Shown in pieces: positions 24,101 through 36,990 of a stretch of 64,000 bases of DNA. The stretch spans positions 62,001 to 126,000 of the forward strand of contig CAXEFP010000948.1 of assembly GCA_963995525.1 (NCBI GenBank), in the 5' to 3' direction. This DNA is from Escarpia spicata (Eukaryota > Annelida > Polychaeta > Sabellida > Siboglinidae). Every line of letters begins with the position of its first letter. Positions within the stretch are counted from its first letter, which is position 1. The position numbers and the translations under genes are program-made. The notes beneath the pieces are model-generated. The model made no database searches. It was not told the origin of the DNA and worked only from the letters and a program-made list of their open reading frames with translations.

Positions 24101-27100
24101 AATCCACCAAGTCACGAATGCTCACATCCCACCGGTTCACTACAACCATCGTCTTTCACAACTACGATGTAATCCACCAAGTCACGAATACTCACATGCC
24201 ACCGGTTCACTACAACCATCGTCTTTCACAACTACGATGTAATCCACCAAGTCACGAATGCTCACATCCCACCGGTTCACTACAACCATCGTCTTTCACA
24301 ACTACGATGTAATCCACCAAGTCACGAATGCTCACATCCCACCGGTTCACTACAACCATCGTCTTTCACAAGTACGATGTAATCCACCAAGTCACGAATG
24401 CTCACATCCCACCGGTTCACTACAACCATCGTCTTTCACAACTACGATGTAATCCACCAAGTCACGAATGCTCACATCCCACCGGTTCACTACAACCATC
24501 GTCTTTCACAACTACGATGTAATCCACCAAGTCACGAATACTCACATGCCACCGGTTCACTACAACCATTGTCTTTCACAACTACGATGTAATCCACCAA
24601 GTCACGAATGATCACATCCCACCGGTTCACTACAACCATTGTCTTTCACAACTACGATGTAATCCACCAAGACACGAATGCTCACATGCCACTGGTTCAC
24701 TACAACCATTGTCTTTCACAACTACGATGTAATCCACCAAGTCAAGAATGCTCACATCCCACTGGTTCACTACAACCATCGTCTTTCACAACTACGATGT
24801 AATCCACCAAGTCACGAATGCTCACATCCCACTGGTTCACTACAACCATCGTCTTTCACAACTACGATGTAATCCACCAAGTCAAGAATGCTCACATCCC
24901 ACTGGTTCACTACAACCATCGTCTTTCACAACTACGATGTAATCCACCAAGTCACGAATGCTCACATCCCACTGGTTCACTACAACCATCGTCTTTCACA
25001 ACTACGATGTAATCCACCAAGTCACGAATGCTCACATCCCACTGGTTCACTACAACCATCGTCTTTCACAACTACGATGTAATCCAACAAGTCACGAATG
25101 CTCACATCCCACTGGTTCACTACAACCATCGTCTTTCACAACTACGATGTAATCCACCAAGTCACGAATGCTCACATCCCACTGGTTCACTACAACCATC
25201 GTCTTTCACAACTACGATGTAATCCTCCAAGTCACGAATGCTCACATCCCACTGGTTCACTACAACCATCGTCTTTCACAACTACGATGTAATCCACCAA
25301 GTCACGAATGCTCACATCCCACTGGTTCACTACAACCATCGTCTTTCACAACTACGATGTAATCCACCAAGTCACGAATGATCACATCCCACTGGTTCAC
25401 TACAACCATTGTCTTTCACAACTACGATGTAATCCACCAAGTCACGAATGATCACATCCCACTGGTTCACTACAACCATTGTCTTTCACAACTACGATGT
25501 AATCCACCAAGTCACGAATGATCACATCCCACTGGTTCACTACAACCATTGTCTTTCACAACTACGATGTAATCCACCAAGTCACGAATGCTCACATCCC
25601 ACTGGTTCACTACAACTATTGTCTTTCACAACTACGATGTAATCCAACAAGTCACGAATGCTCACATCCCACTGGTTCACTACAACCGTTGTCTTTCACA
25701 ACTACGATGTAATCCACCAAGTCACGAATGCTCACATCCCACTGGTTCACTACAACCATTGTCTTTCACAACTACGATGTAATCCACCAAGTCACGAATG
25801 ATCACATCCCACTGGTTCACTACAACCATTGTCTTTCACAACTACGATGTAATCCACCAAGTCACGAATGCTCACATCCCACTGGTTCCTACAACCATCG
25901 TCTTTCACAACTACGATGTAATCCACCAAGTCACGAATGATCACATCCCACTGGTTCACTACAACCATTGTCTTTCACAACTACGATGTAATCCACCAAG
26001 TCACGAATGATCACATCCCACTGGTTCACTACAACCATTGTCTTTCACAACTACGATGTAATCCACCAAGTCACGAATGCTCACATCCCACTGGTTCACT
26101 ACAACTATTGTCTTTCACAACTACGATGTAATCCAACAAGTCACGAATGCTCACATCCCACTGGTTCACTATAACCATAGTCTTTCACAACTACGATGTA
26201 ATCCACCAAGTCACGAATGCTCACATCCCACTGGTTCACTACAACCATCGTCTTTCACAACTACGATGTAATCCACCAAGTCACGAATGCTCACATCCCA
26301 CTGGTTCACTACAACCATCGTCTTTCACAACTACGATGTAATCCACCAAGTCACGAATGATCACATCCCACTGGTTCACTACAACCATCGTCTTTCACAA
26401 CTACGATGTAATCCACCAAGTCATGAATGCTCACATCCCGCTGGTTCACTACAACCGTCGTCTTTCACTACTACGATGTAATCCACCAAGTCACGAATGC
26501 TCACTTCCCGCTGGTTCACTACAACCGTCGTCTTTCACAACTACGATGTAATCCACCAAGTCACGAATGCTCACATCCAACTGGTTCACTACAACCGTCG
26601 TCTTTCACAACTACGATGTAATCCACCAAGTCACGAATGCTCACATCCCACTGGTTCACTACAACCATCGTCTTTCACAACTACGATGTAATCCACCAAG
26701 TCACGAATGCTCACATCCCACTGGTTCACTACAACCATCGTCTTTCACAACTACGATGTAATCCATCGAGTCACGAATGCTCACATCCCACCGGTTCACT
26801 ACAACCATCGTCTTTCACAACTACGATGTAATCCACCAAGTCACGAATGCTCACATCCAACTGGTTCACTACAACCATCGTCTTTCACAAGTACGATGTA
26901 ATCCACAAAGTCACGAATGCTCACATCCCACTGGTTCACTACAACCATCGTTTTTCACAACTACGATGTAATCCACCAAGTCACGAATGCTCACATCCCA
27001 CCGGTTCACTACAACCATCGTCTTTCACAACTACGATGTAATCCACCAAGTCACGAATGCTCACATCCCACCGGTTCACTACAACCATCGTCTTTCACAA

Positions 27101-30070
27101 GTACGATGTAATCCACCAAGTCACGAATGCTCACATCCCACCGGTTCACTACAACCATCATCTTTCACAACTACGATGTAATCCACCAAGTCACGAATGC
27201 TCACATCCCACCGGTTCACTACAACCATCGTCTTTCACAACTACGATGTAATCCACCAAGTCACGAATACTCACATGCCACCAGTTCACTACAACCATCG
27301 TCTTTCACAACTACGATGTAATCCACCAAGTCACGAATGCTCACATCCCACCGGTTCACTACAACCATCGTCTTTCACAACTACGATGTAATCCACCAAG
27401 TCACGAATACTCACATGCCACCGGTTCACTACAACCATCGTCTTTCACAACTACGATGTAATCCACCAAGTCACGAATGCTCACATCCCACCGGTTCACT
27501 ACAACCATCGTCTTTCACAACTACGATGTAATCCACCAAGTCACGAATGCTCACATCCCACCGGTTCACTACAACCATCGTCTTTCACAACTACGATGTA
27601 ATCCACCAAGTCACGAATGCTCACATCCCACCGGTTCACTACAACCATCGTCTTTCACAACTACGATGTAATCCACCAAGTCACGAATGCTCACATCCCA
27701 CCGGTTCACTACAACCATCGTCTTTCACAACTACGATGTAATCCACCAAGTCACGAATACTCACATGCCACCGGTTCACTACAACCATCGTCTTTCACAA
27801 CTACGATGTAATCCACCAAGTCACGAATGCTCACATCCCACCGGTTCACTACAACCATCGTCTTTCACAACTACGATGTAATCCACCAAGTCACGAATGC
27901 TCACATCCCACCGGTTCACTACAACCATCGTCTTTCACAACTACGATGTAATCCACCAAGTCACGAATGCTCACATCCCACCGGTTCACTACAACCATCG
28001 TCTTTCACAACTACGATGTAATCCACCAAGTCACGAATACTCACATGCCACCGGTTCACTACAACCATTGTCTTTCACAACTACGATGTAATCCACCAAG
28101 TCACGAATGATCACATCCCACCGGTTCACTACAACCATTGTCTTTCACAACTACGATGTAATCCACCAAGACACGAATGCTCACATGCCACTGGTTCACT
28201 ACAACCATTGTCTTTCACAACTACGATGTAATCCACCAAGTCACGAATGCTCACATCCCACTGGTTCACTACAACCATTGTCTTTCACAACTACGATGTA
28301 ATCCACCAAGTCACGAATGATCACATCCCACTGGTTCACTACAACCATTGTCTTTCACAACTACGATGTAATCCACCAAGTCAAGAATGCTCACATCCCA
28401 CTGGTTCACTACAACCATCGTCTTTCACAACTACGATGTAATCCACCAAGTCACGAATGCTCACATCCCACTGGTTCACTACAACCATCGTCTTTCACAA
28501 CTACGATGTAATCCACCAAGTCAAGAATGCTCACATCCCACTGGTTCACTACAACCATCGTCTTTCACAACTACGATGTAATCCACCAAGTCACGAATGC
28601 TCACATCCCACTGGTTCACTACAACCATCGTCTTTCACAACTACGATGTAATCCACCAAGTCACGAATGCTCACATCCCACTGGTTCACTACAACCATCG
28701 TCTTTCACAACTACGATGTAATCCAACAAGTCACGAATGCTCACATCCCACTGGTTCACTACAACCATCGTCTTTCACAACTACGATGTAATCCACCAAG
28801 TCACTAATGCTCACATCCCACTGGTTCACTACAACCATCGTCTTTCACAACTACGATGTAATCCACCAAGTCACGAATGCTCACATCCCACTGGTTCACT
28901 ACAACCATCGTCTTTCACAACTACGATGTAATCCACCAAGTCACGAATGCTCACATCCCACTGGTTCACTACAACCATTGTCTTTCACAACTACGATGTA
29001 ATCCACCAAGTCACGAATGATCACATCCCACTGGTTCACTACAACCATTGTCTTTCACAACTACGATGTAATCCACCAAGTCACGAATGATCACATCCCA
29101 CTGGTTCACTACAACCATTGTCTTTCACAACTACGATGTAATCCACCAAGTCACGAATGCTCACATCCCACTGGTTCACTACAACTATTGTCTTTCACAA
29201 CTACGATGTAATCCAACAAGTCACGAATGCTCACATCCCACTGGTTCACTACAACCGTTGTCTTTCACAACTACGATGTAATCCACGAAGTCACGAATGC
29301 TCACATCCCACTGGTTCACTACAACCATTGTCTTTCACAACTACGATGTAATCCACCAAGTCACGAATGATCACATCCCACTGGTTCACTACAACCATTG
29401 TCTTTCACAACTACGATGTAATCCACCAAGTCACGAATGATCACATCCCACTGGTTCACTACAACCATTGTCTTTCACAACTACGATGTAATCCACCAAG
29501 TCACGAATGCTCACATCCCACTGGTTCACTACAACCATCGTCTTTCACAACTACGATGTAATCCACCAAGTCACGAATGATCACATCCCACTGGTTCACT
29601 ACAACCATTGTCTTTCACAACTACGATGTAATCCACCAAGTCACGAATGATCACATCCCACTGGTTCACTACAACCATTGTCTTTCACAACTACGATGTA
29701 ATCCACCAAGTCACGAATGCTCACATCCCACTGGTTCACTACAACTATTGTCTTTCACAACTACGATGTAATCCAACAAGTCATGAATGCTCACATCCCA
29801 CTGGTTCACTATAACCATAGTCTTTCACAACTACGATGTAATCCACCAAGTCACGAATGCTCACATCCCACTGGTTCACTACAACCATCGTCTTTCACAA
29901 CTACGATGTAATCCACCAAGTCACGAATGCTCACATCCCACTGGTTCACTACAACCATCGTCTTTCACAACTACGATGTAATCCACCAAGTCACGAATGA
30001 TCACATCCCACTGGTTCACTACAACCATCGTCTTTCACAACTACGATGTAATCCACCAAGTCATGAACGC
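21179..30070 (+). repeat. 70-bp satellite, about 127 tandem units
   Basis: The unit carries CCCACTGGTTCACTACAACC, then CGTCTTTCACAACTACGATG, then TAATCCACCAAGTCACGAAT. It recurs every 70 bp for 8.9 kb with only two length changes seen: +3 bp near 23236 (GTTGTTGTC) and -1 bp near 25888 (GGTTCCTAC). The total, 8892 bp, equals 127 units plus the net 2 bp. Units vary at few positions (CCACTGG/CCGCTGG/CCACCGG, ATCG/GTCG/ATTG, GCTC/GATC/ACTC). Because 70 is not a multiple of 3, every phase yields a 64-codon open frame; these are artefacts. There are no unique spacers, so it is not a CRISPR array. The variant order shows internal block duplications. Confidence 0.98.
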
Positions 30071-31120
30071 TTTCTACAAAAATGTGTGGTGACTCAAGTG
30101 ATTTGAATGAATGACTACTGATTACATTTGACAGCCAGGTAATCGAGGAAATTGAATTTTTAAAATGGATAACTACTGATCGATCAACATTACAAACCAT
30201 GAAATGCAGTGCACATGATTTCTACACTTCTTCAAGCCATTGTCACTTAATCACTTGGAAGTAGTAATATATTTCACATGTTCCATAAGAAGAAAAGAGA
30301 TTGTGACAGCCCAGTGTGATGATCTCAGTCTTGTGCATATCAAAGAGTATCTGACAGCCATCTATGATGGAAACTGGTGGGTGGCATATGTAATGGATGT
30401 TATTCCAGCTGATATAGAGGCTGAACTGAACTTCCTTCATCCACATGGACCATCACCATCATATTGCTACCCACGACACAGTGACACTCTTCGTGTTCAT
30501 GCGAATGATATTCCACGACACAGTGACACTCTTCGTGTTCATGTGAGTGATATTCCACGACACAGTGACACTCTTCGTGTTCATGCGAGTGATATTCCAC
30601 GACACGGTGACACTCTTCGTGTTCATGTGAGTGATATTCCACGACACAGTGACACTCTTCGTGTTCATGCGAGTGATATTCCACGACACAGTGACACTCT
30701 TCGTGTTCACGTGAGTGATATTCCACGACACAGTGACACTCTTCGTGTTCATGCGAGTGATATTCCACGACACAGTGACACTCTTCGTGTTCATGTGAGT
30801 GATATTCCACGACACGGTGACACTCTTCGTGTTCATGTGAGTGATATTCCACGACACGGTGACACTCTTCGTGTTCATGTGAGTGATATTCCACGACACA
30901 GTGACACTCTTCGTGTTCATGTGAGTGATATTCCATGACACAGTGACACTCTTCGTGTTCATGTGAGTGATATTCCACGACACGGTGACACTCTTCGTGT
31001 TCATGTGAGTGATATTCCAACGCATATTCACCCGACAACCGACACTGGTCGGACCTGCAAACTATCCAGAGGACATAAAGAAAATATACGAGGCCCTGCA
31101 AAGAACTAGAATATGTTAAG
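30071..31120 (+). pseudogene. Fossil coding segment of a widespread invertebrate gene family with a YDGNWW/FLHPHGPSPS C-terminus
   Basis: A first plus-strand frame (~30145-30265) reads EFLKWITTDRSTLQTMKCSA and meets stops after HCHLITWK. A second (30240-30938) contains YLTAIYDGNWWVAYVMDV, then ELNFLHPHGPSPSYCYPRHS. I recognise this as the C-terminal region of proteins highly multiplied in invertebrate genomes (often annotated as uncharacterised or KRAB-A-domain-2-like), where '(V)YD..WW.G.V...V' is followed by 'FLHP.GPS.SF.WP...D..WV'. Downstream of the 42-bp repeats, NYPEDIKKIYEALQRTRIC in a shifted frame looks like the original terminus. Frameshifts, stops and the repeat expansion show it is dead. 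Family function is unknown to me. Part of the upstream region may have been replaced by the 70-bp satellite. Confidence 0.6.
30467..31018 (+). repeat. 42-bp minisatellite, ~13 units, expanded from 14 codons
   Basis: The unit is GACACAGTGACACTCTTCGT plus GTTCATGTGAGTGATATTCC with its joining bases, 42 bp, encoding RHSDTLRVHVSDIP on the plus strand. The first unit is continuous with the preceding coding segment (SYCYPRHSDTLRVHANDIP), so the array grew by tandem duplication of the 3'-most codons of that fossil gene. Variants alternate GCGAGT/GTGAGT and ACAGTG/ACGGTG. One unit has CATGAC instead of CACGAC, creating the stop at 30936-30938. As 42 is a multiple of 3, long frames also exist on the minus strand (for example 30400-31167); I regard them as spurious. 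Confidence 0.95.
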
Positions 31121-32237
31121 AGAGAGACTACAGCTCGCGAGTATATACTCATTTCATTATCAGGCACCCTTTAGCAGCTTGTCAAGTGATCCCTAACCAA
31201 ATGAGTGATAAGTCGGAAAAATTGTAACATTGTTTTCTTACATTCTTGTAAAGGTTGGGTAGGATGCTTTACACGGTTTCAAAAATTATGACTGCTACAA
31301 AAATTGGCAAAGTTATGGAGCATTGAACATAGTAGGGGTCAAAAAGTGAAAATGAAGAAAACGGCTGTTGTTTTACATTATGTATGCAAATGGATTGCAT
31401 GGAAATATTACATGCACAACATTCAAATGTGGCATACAGTATGTAATGTGTATGTTATATTGCAATGATACACTGGAAGTACAAATGTGCTGCTACAAAA
31501 ACTTATCTAGTTATGCTAGATTATGTCTTTATGTGTAAAACTAAGAGGACAGATTATTTGAGAGCAAAAGGTAGACTCACTGTTTGACACAGTTTAAAAC
31601 CTACAGGGAACTGTTCAGTTTAACAGGAGTCTATCAAACAATAGCAGGCACTACCACATGAAATGTCTATGAAAAATTAGAGAAAAAGTTACTGAACAGT
31701 TTTTGAGAAAAAAAACAGCCCCACAGAACTAATTATAGTTATTGTTATGATGTTTAACCTAGTTCTATTATCTGACATTGTGCCAACAGATTGGTGTATT
31801 GGGATCATTAAGCCTATATAATTATTATATAAACATAGCAGCAGACACTGGGACAGTGTGACTGCTGCCTGGCTAAATGGATGCAATGGTGCTTTGAAGT
31901 TAGTTCTTCTGCCAACTATCCTTTTCTCACAAGCCTATAGGTTTAGTAGCTGCCAGCACACTACTGAGCCTAAACTACCATGCAAGTGTGAAAAACGTGC
32001 TGATGTATTTGAACTTGAGCCACTAATTAACTGTCCACCAAGCAGTAGCAGAGCAGTTTTATAATAATAATAATCCACAAGTTAAGTGGCAGTGATCTTC
32101 CTTTTATCATTCATGTGATGTTTATTGTTAGCAGGGCGGATAAATGGTTATCATATGTAGACAGGTACAGAAAGAAACTGACGTTTTCTATAAAAAGAAC
32201 TCGTTTGCCTATCAATGGCATGTATTTCCTATTGTTG
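31121..32237. other. AT-rich non-coding DNA
   Basis: I see no repeats or genes. A short (TAA)n run sits at 32063-32072. A 68-codon open frame at 31858-32064 has no recognisable features. Confidence 0.5.
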
Positions 32238-33105
32238 CCGTTTTGGCTTCAGTGAATATCTGTCAGTCTGGCTTCATTGGATGGCTGTCAGTTTGGCTTC
32301 ATTGGATGGCTGTCAGTCTTGTTTCAGTGGATATCTGTCAGTCTGGCTTCAGTGAATATATGTCAGTCTTGCTTCAGTGGATGGCTATCAGTCTTGCTTC
32401 AGTGGATGGCTGTCAGTCTTGCTTCAGTGGATGGCTATCAGTCTTGCTTCACTGGATGGCTGTCAGTCTTGCTTCAGTGGATGTCTGTCAGTCTGGCTTC
32501 AGTGGATGGCTATCAGTCTTGCTTCAGTGGATGGCTGTCAGTCTTGCTTCAGTTGATATCTGTCAGGCTGGCTTTGGTGGATATGTCAGTCTGACTTCAA
32601 TGGATATCTGTTAGTTTGGCTTCAGTGAATATCAGTCACTGAGTCAGTCTGGTTTCCATGGACATCTGTCAGTCTGGCTTCAATGGATATATGTCACTCA
32701 GTCTGGTTTCCATAGATATCTGTCAGTCTGGCTTCAGTGGATGTCTGTCAGTCTGGCTTCAGTGAATATCTGTCAGTGTGGCTTCAGTGGATGGCTATCA
32801 GTCTTGCTTCAGTGGATGGCTGTCAGTCTTGCTTCAGTGGATGGCTGTCAATCTTGCTTCATTGGATGGCTGTCAATCTTGCTTCAGTGGATGGCTGTCA
32901 GTCTTGCTTCATTGGATGGCTGTCAGTCTTGCTTCAGTGGATGGCTGTCAGTCTGGCTTCAGTGGATGGCTGTCAGTCTTGCTTCATTGGATGGCTGTCA
33001 ATCTTGCTTCAGTGAATATCCGTCAGTCTGGCTTCAGTGGATGTCTGTCAGTCTGGCTTCAGTGGATGGCTATCAGTCTGGCTTCAATAGATATCTGTCA
33101 GCACT
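32238..33105 (+). repeat. 25-bp minisatellite, ~35 units
   Basis: The unit reads GCTTCAGTGGATGGCTGTCA followed by GTCTT. Variants include ATGTCTG, ATATCTG, TTCATTGG, TATCAG and CTGG versus CTTG. A less regular stretch lies at 32580-32720. Because three units equal 75 bp, all three plus-strand frames give hydrophobic-looking products of the WLSVLLQWMAVSLASVDGC type; these are repeat artefacts rather than a membrane protein. Confidence 0.95.
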
Positions 33106-33359
33106 AAGTCTCATTTGAGCATTTTTTCAAGTGATACATGTAGCTTGTGTGTAGCATAACTAAATCTAATCAAATGTAAGATATCACGAAACTGATTGAT
33201 CTTGAACAAACTACATATCATATTGGGTGGTCTCTGTGGACTGAGATCTATTATGCCCCAGGCCGGTCTACTATTACTAGTACTATCATTTTTATGTACA
33301 CAAGTGTGTCTTTCATAAATCAGTGTGCTCAGGTCATCTGATGGTACCACTGACTACTA

Positions 33360-34510
33360 GGGCCAGTCAGAGAGGCCTGGTATGGCCTTGGATGTGTCAG
33401 AATTGCTTGGTATGGCCTTGGATGTACCAGACTGGCCTGGTATGGTCTTGGATGTATCAGACTGGCCTGGTATGGTCTTGGATGTATCAAACTGGCCTGG
33501 TATGGCATAGGATGTACATATCAGACTGGCATGGTATGGTCTTGGATGTGTCACAATCAGACTGGCCTGGTATGGCCTTGGTGGTGTCAGACTGGCCTGG
33601 TATGGCCTTGGATATGTCAGACTGGCCTGGTATGGCATAGGATGTACATATCAGACTGGCATGGTATGGTCTTGGATGTGTCACTGTCAGACTGGCCTGG
33701 TATGGCCTTGGGTGTGTCAGACTGGCCTGGTATGGCCTTGGATATGTCAGACTGGCCTGGTATGGCATAGGATGTACATATCAGACTGGCATGGTATGGT
33801 CTTGGATGTGTCACAATCAGACTGGCTTGGTATGGCCTTGGTGGTGTCAGACTGGCCTGGTATGGCCTTGGATATGTCAGACTGGCCTGGTATGGCATAG
33901 GATGTACATATCAGACTGGCATGGTATGGTCTTGGATGTGTCACTGTCAGACTGGCCTGGTATGGCCTTGGATATGTCAGACTGGCCTGGTATGGCATAG
34001 GATGTACATATCAGACTGGCATGGTATGGTCTTGGATGTGTCACTGTCAGACTGGCCTGGTATGGCCTTGGGTGTGTCAGATTGGCCTGGTATGGTTTTG
34101 GATGTGTCAGACTGGCCTGGTACGGCCTAGGATTTACATATCATACTAGCCTGGTATGGCCTTAGATGTGTCAGATTGGCCTGGTACGGCTTTGGATGTG
34201 TCAGACTGGACTGATATAACCTTGGATGTGTCAGACGGGCCTGGTATGGCATTTGGTGTGTCAGAGTGGACTGGTATGTATCAGACTGGCCATGGTTCGG
34301 TATTGGATATGTCAGACTGGCCTGGTATGGGCTTGGATGTGTCAGACTGGCCTGGAATGGTCTTGGATGTGTCAGACTGACCTGGCATAGGATGTATCAG
34401 TCTGGCCTGGTATGGCCTTGTATGTGTAAGGCTGACCTCGTAAGGTCTTATTTGTGTCAACTGGTCTGGTAAGATCTTGTATGTGTCAACTGGTCTGGTA
34501 AGATCTTGTA
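33360..34510 (+). repeat. 30-bp minisatellite with a 130-bp higher-order period
   Basis: The basic unit is CTGGTATGGCCTTGGATGTG followed by TCAGACTGGC (30 bp). From about 33490 to 34080 four to five copies of a 130-bp block repeat (equivalent points at 33531, 33661, 33791, 33921). Each block combines three or four 30-bp units with variants GATGTACATATCAG and TGTGTCACWRTCAG. Some blocks lack one 30-bp unit, for example around 33955. The array decays after 34130 and fades out near 34510 in GTGTCAACTGGTCTGG words. Confidence 0.95.
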
Positions 34511-34582
34511 TGTGTCAACTGGCCTGGAATACTGAAATGGTTAAAAACAAATAGAGTATGCAGAAATATGCAAGACCATCAA

Positions 34583-35345
34583 AAAGAAAGCGAAGGAGGA
34601 CACCAGGAAGTACAAACAAGAGGTCATGTGAGAAACGATTATAGCATCAAAGAGCCTGAAGAAAGCGAAGGAGGACACCAGGAAGTACAAACAGGAGGTC
34701 ATGTGAGAAACGATTATAGCATCAAAGAGCCATAAAGAAAGCGAAGGAGGACACCAGGAAGTACAAACAGGAGGTCATGTGAGAAACGATTATAGCATCA
34801 AAGAGCCATAAAGAAAGCGAAGGAGGACACCAGGAAGTACAAACAGGAGGTCATGTGAGAAACGATTATAGCATCAAAGAGCCATAAAGAAAGCGAAGGA
34901 GGACACCAGGAAGTACAAACAGGAGGTCATGTGAGAAACGATTATAGCATCAAAGAGCCTGAAGAAAGCGAAGGAGGACACCAGGAAGTACAAACAGGAG
35001 GTCATGTGAGAAACGATTATAGCATCAAAGAGCCTGAAGAAAGCGAAGGAGGACACCAGGAAGTACAAACAGGAGGTCATGTGAGAAACGATTATAGCAT
35101 CAAAGAGCCATAAAGAAAGCGAAGGAGGACACCAGGAAGTACAAACAGGAGGTCATGTGAGAAACGATTATAGCATCAAAGAGCCATAAAGAAAGCGAAG
35201 GAGGACACCAGGAAGTACAAACAGGAGGTCATGTGAGAAACGATTATAGCATCAAAGAGCCTGAAGAAAGCGAAGGAGGACACCAGGAAGTACAAACAGG
35301 AGGTCATGTGAGAAATGATTATAGCATCAAAGAGCCTGAAGAAAG
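34583..35345 (+). repeat. 75-76-bp minisatellite, ~10 units, made of LINE coding sequence
   Basis: The unit contains GAAAGCGAAGGAGGACACCA, then GGAAGTACAAACAGGAGGTC, then GAAACGATTATAGCATCAAA. Units end either GAGCCTG or GAGCCATA before AAGAAAGC, giving 75 or 76 bp. In the frame of the downstream LINE it translates as KKAKEDTRKYKQEVM, a stop, then ETIIASKSLKK. The last unit runs without a break into the LINE protein (ASKSLKKARRTQALGLDRL). The unit is therefore a 25-codon piece of the linker between endonuclease and RT of the RTE-like element, tandemly multiplied at its truncated 5' side. Confidence 0.93.
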
Positions 35346-36990
35346 CCAGAAGAACACAGGCACTAGGCCTAGACAGATTGGTTACACTTCTAGACAAGCA
35401 GGGTAGAGAAATACAAGACCAAGATATGATCCTGGAACGAACAGACAAATTCTACAGGTGCCAAGCTATACAACGGAGAACAGAGTACCATAATTCACAC
35501 CGACCCAAAAGAGGTACCAGAGATAACATCATGGGAGGTGGAAGCTGCGCTAAGAGATATGAAGAATGGGAAGACATCAGGCAACGACCATGTAAATATT
35601 GAAACATTAAAAGCAAGAGAAGATACCATCTCGAAGACACTGGCTAAGCTGTATACTAAATGCTTATCAGAAGGACGAATACCTACCGCTTGGAAGAACG
35701 CAAAGATGGTGATCACCTTCAAGAAGGGAAATAAGAAAGACTTAAAGAACTACAGACCGATATGTCTGTTATCAATCGTCTACAAAATACTCACAAAGAT
35801 ACTAACAAATAGGCTAGAGAAGACACTCGACGAAAACTAACCATGAGAGCAAGCAGGATTCAGAAGCAGGTACTCAACGACAGACCTTATACACGTCATA
35901 AACCAAATGAAAGACAAGTTCCGAGAATATAATATCCTCTTACAAACTCAGGCAATACTGCCTCCCTTCAAGAACAGAGGATAGAAGATGTGTACATTGA
36001 ACTCTTGAAAGACATCTACACCAACAGCTCGGTGACAGTCCACCTACACAAAAAGAGCAACAAGATCTACATCAAGAGAGGAGTACGACAGGGTGACACC
36101 ATATCACCCAAGCTGTTTACGGCAACACTCGAAAGCATATTCCGAATGACCTGGGAAACCAGAGGCTTGAGGATAGACAGAGAATATCTCAGCCATCTTT
36201 GCTTCGCCGACGACATAATCATATGCACTACTACACCGCAAGAACTACAAAAATTGCTGCAGGAGCTAGCTGTTGAAAGTGAAAAACAAGGTCTGAAGAT
36301 GAACAGTTTTAAGACAAAAGTGATGCTAGAAAATGACACACCAATATATATCAACACCACGCAGATAGAGAACGTTGAAAGCTACGTCTATCTGGGACAG
36401 CGATACAGTATCAGAGACAAAAACCAAGACAAGAAGATCCAAAGAAGAATCACCGCTGGCTGGACAGCATTCGCCAAACACCGTGACATCTTCAAAGGTA
36501 ACTTTGGAATCTGCTTGAAGAGACAAGTCTTCAACTCATGCGTACTTCCAGCGACGACATACGGCGCGGAAACATGGACACTCACTATTCAGGCAAAGAA
36601 CAAGGTAGTAGCCACACAAACAAAGATGGAAAGAAGTATGTTAAACATCACATATCGGGAGAGAAAAACAAACATCTGGGTAAGAGAGAAAACAAAGGTC
36701 ACAGACGTGATAGAACAAATCAGAAGTGGTCTTGGGCACGACACATCAGCAGATTATGAGAAAACTGATGGACATCGCGTATGACAACCTGGAGACCTTA
36801 CGAAGAGAAATGATCTAGAGGAAGACCGGCGAGACGGCGGAGTGATGAACTAGACGTGTACTGGAAGGGCACCATCTGGCAGAGGATAGCGCAAAACAGG
36901 CAGATTTGGAAACGACCTGCTGAGGCCTTCACCCAACCACGGGTCACTATGGCTCGACAATGATGATGATGGTGAACATTTTTATTTCCT
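35310..36990 (+). mobile_element. 5'-truncated RTE-like LINE (reverse transcriptase part, inactive)
   Basis: Three successive frames cover the reverse transcriptase. First come ASKSLKKARRTQALGLDRLV and a shifted AALRDMKNGKTSGNDHVNIE. Then follow AWKNAKMVITFKKGNKKDLK, NYRPICLLSIVYKILTK, a stop after EKTLDEN at 35840, and the third frame from 35990 with RGVRQGDTISPKLF, catalytic CFADDIIICTTTP, YVYLGQRY, LPATTYGAETWTL and REKTKVTDVIEQI. After a frameshift near 36735 the terminus continues (RGRPARRRSDELDVYWKGTI) to a stop at about 36961 followed by a short TGATGATGATGG tail, typical of RTE-type 3' ends. The segment at 35940 jumps from NIL to QTQAIL: the expected FVDYEKAFDS block (motif A, first catalytic Asp) is missing, an internal deletion. 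The endonuclease is absent. Confidence 0.9.

Noticed and set aside
21179..30070. CRISPR-like array (regular 70-bp periodicity)
   Set aside because: Units are contiguous without unique spacers, and the setting is eukaryotic. It is a satellite.
30400..31167. 255-codon minus-strand His/Glu-rich repeat protein
   Set aside because: Antisense to a 42-bp repeat derived from a recognisable plus-strand coding segment; open only because of the period.
32144..33118. Multi-spanning hydrophobic repeat protein (WLSVLLQWMAVSLAS type)
   Set aside because: All three frames of a 25-bp repeat give the same kind of product; low-complexity artefact.
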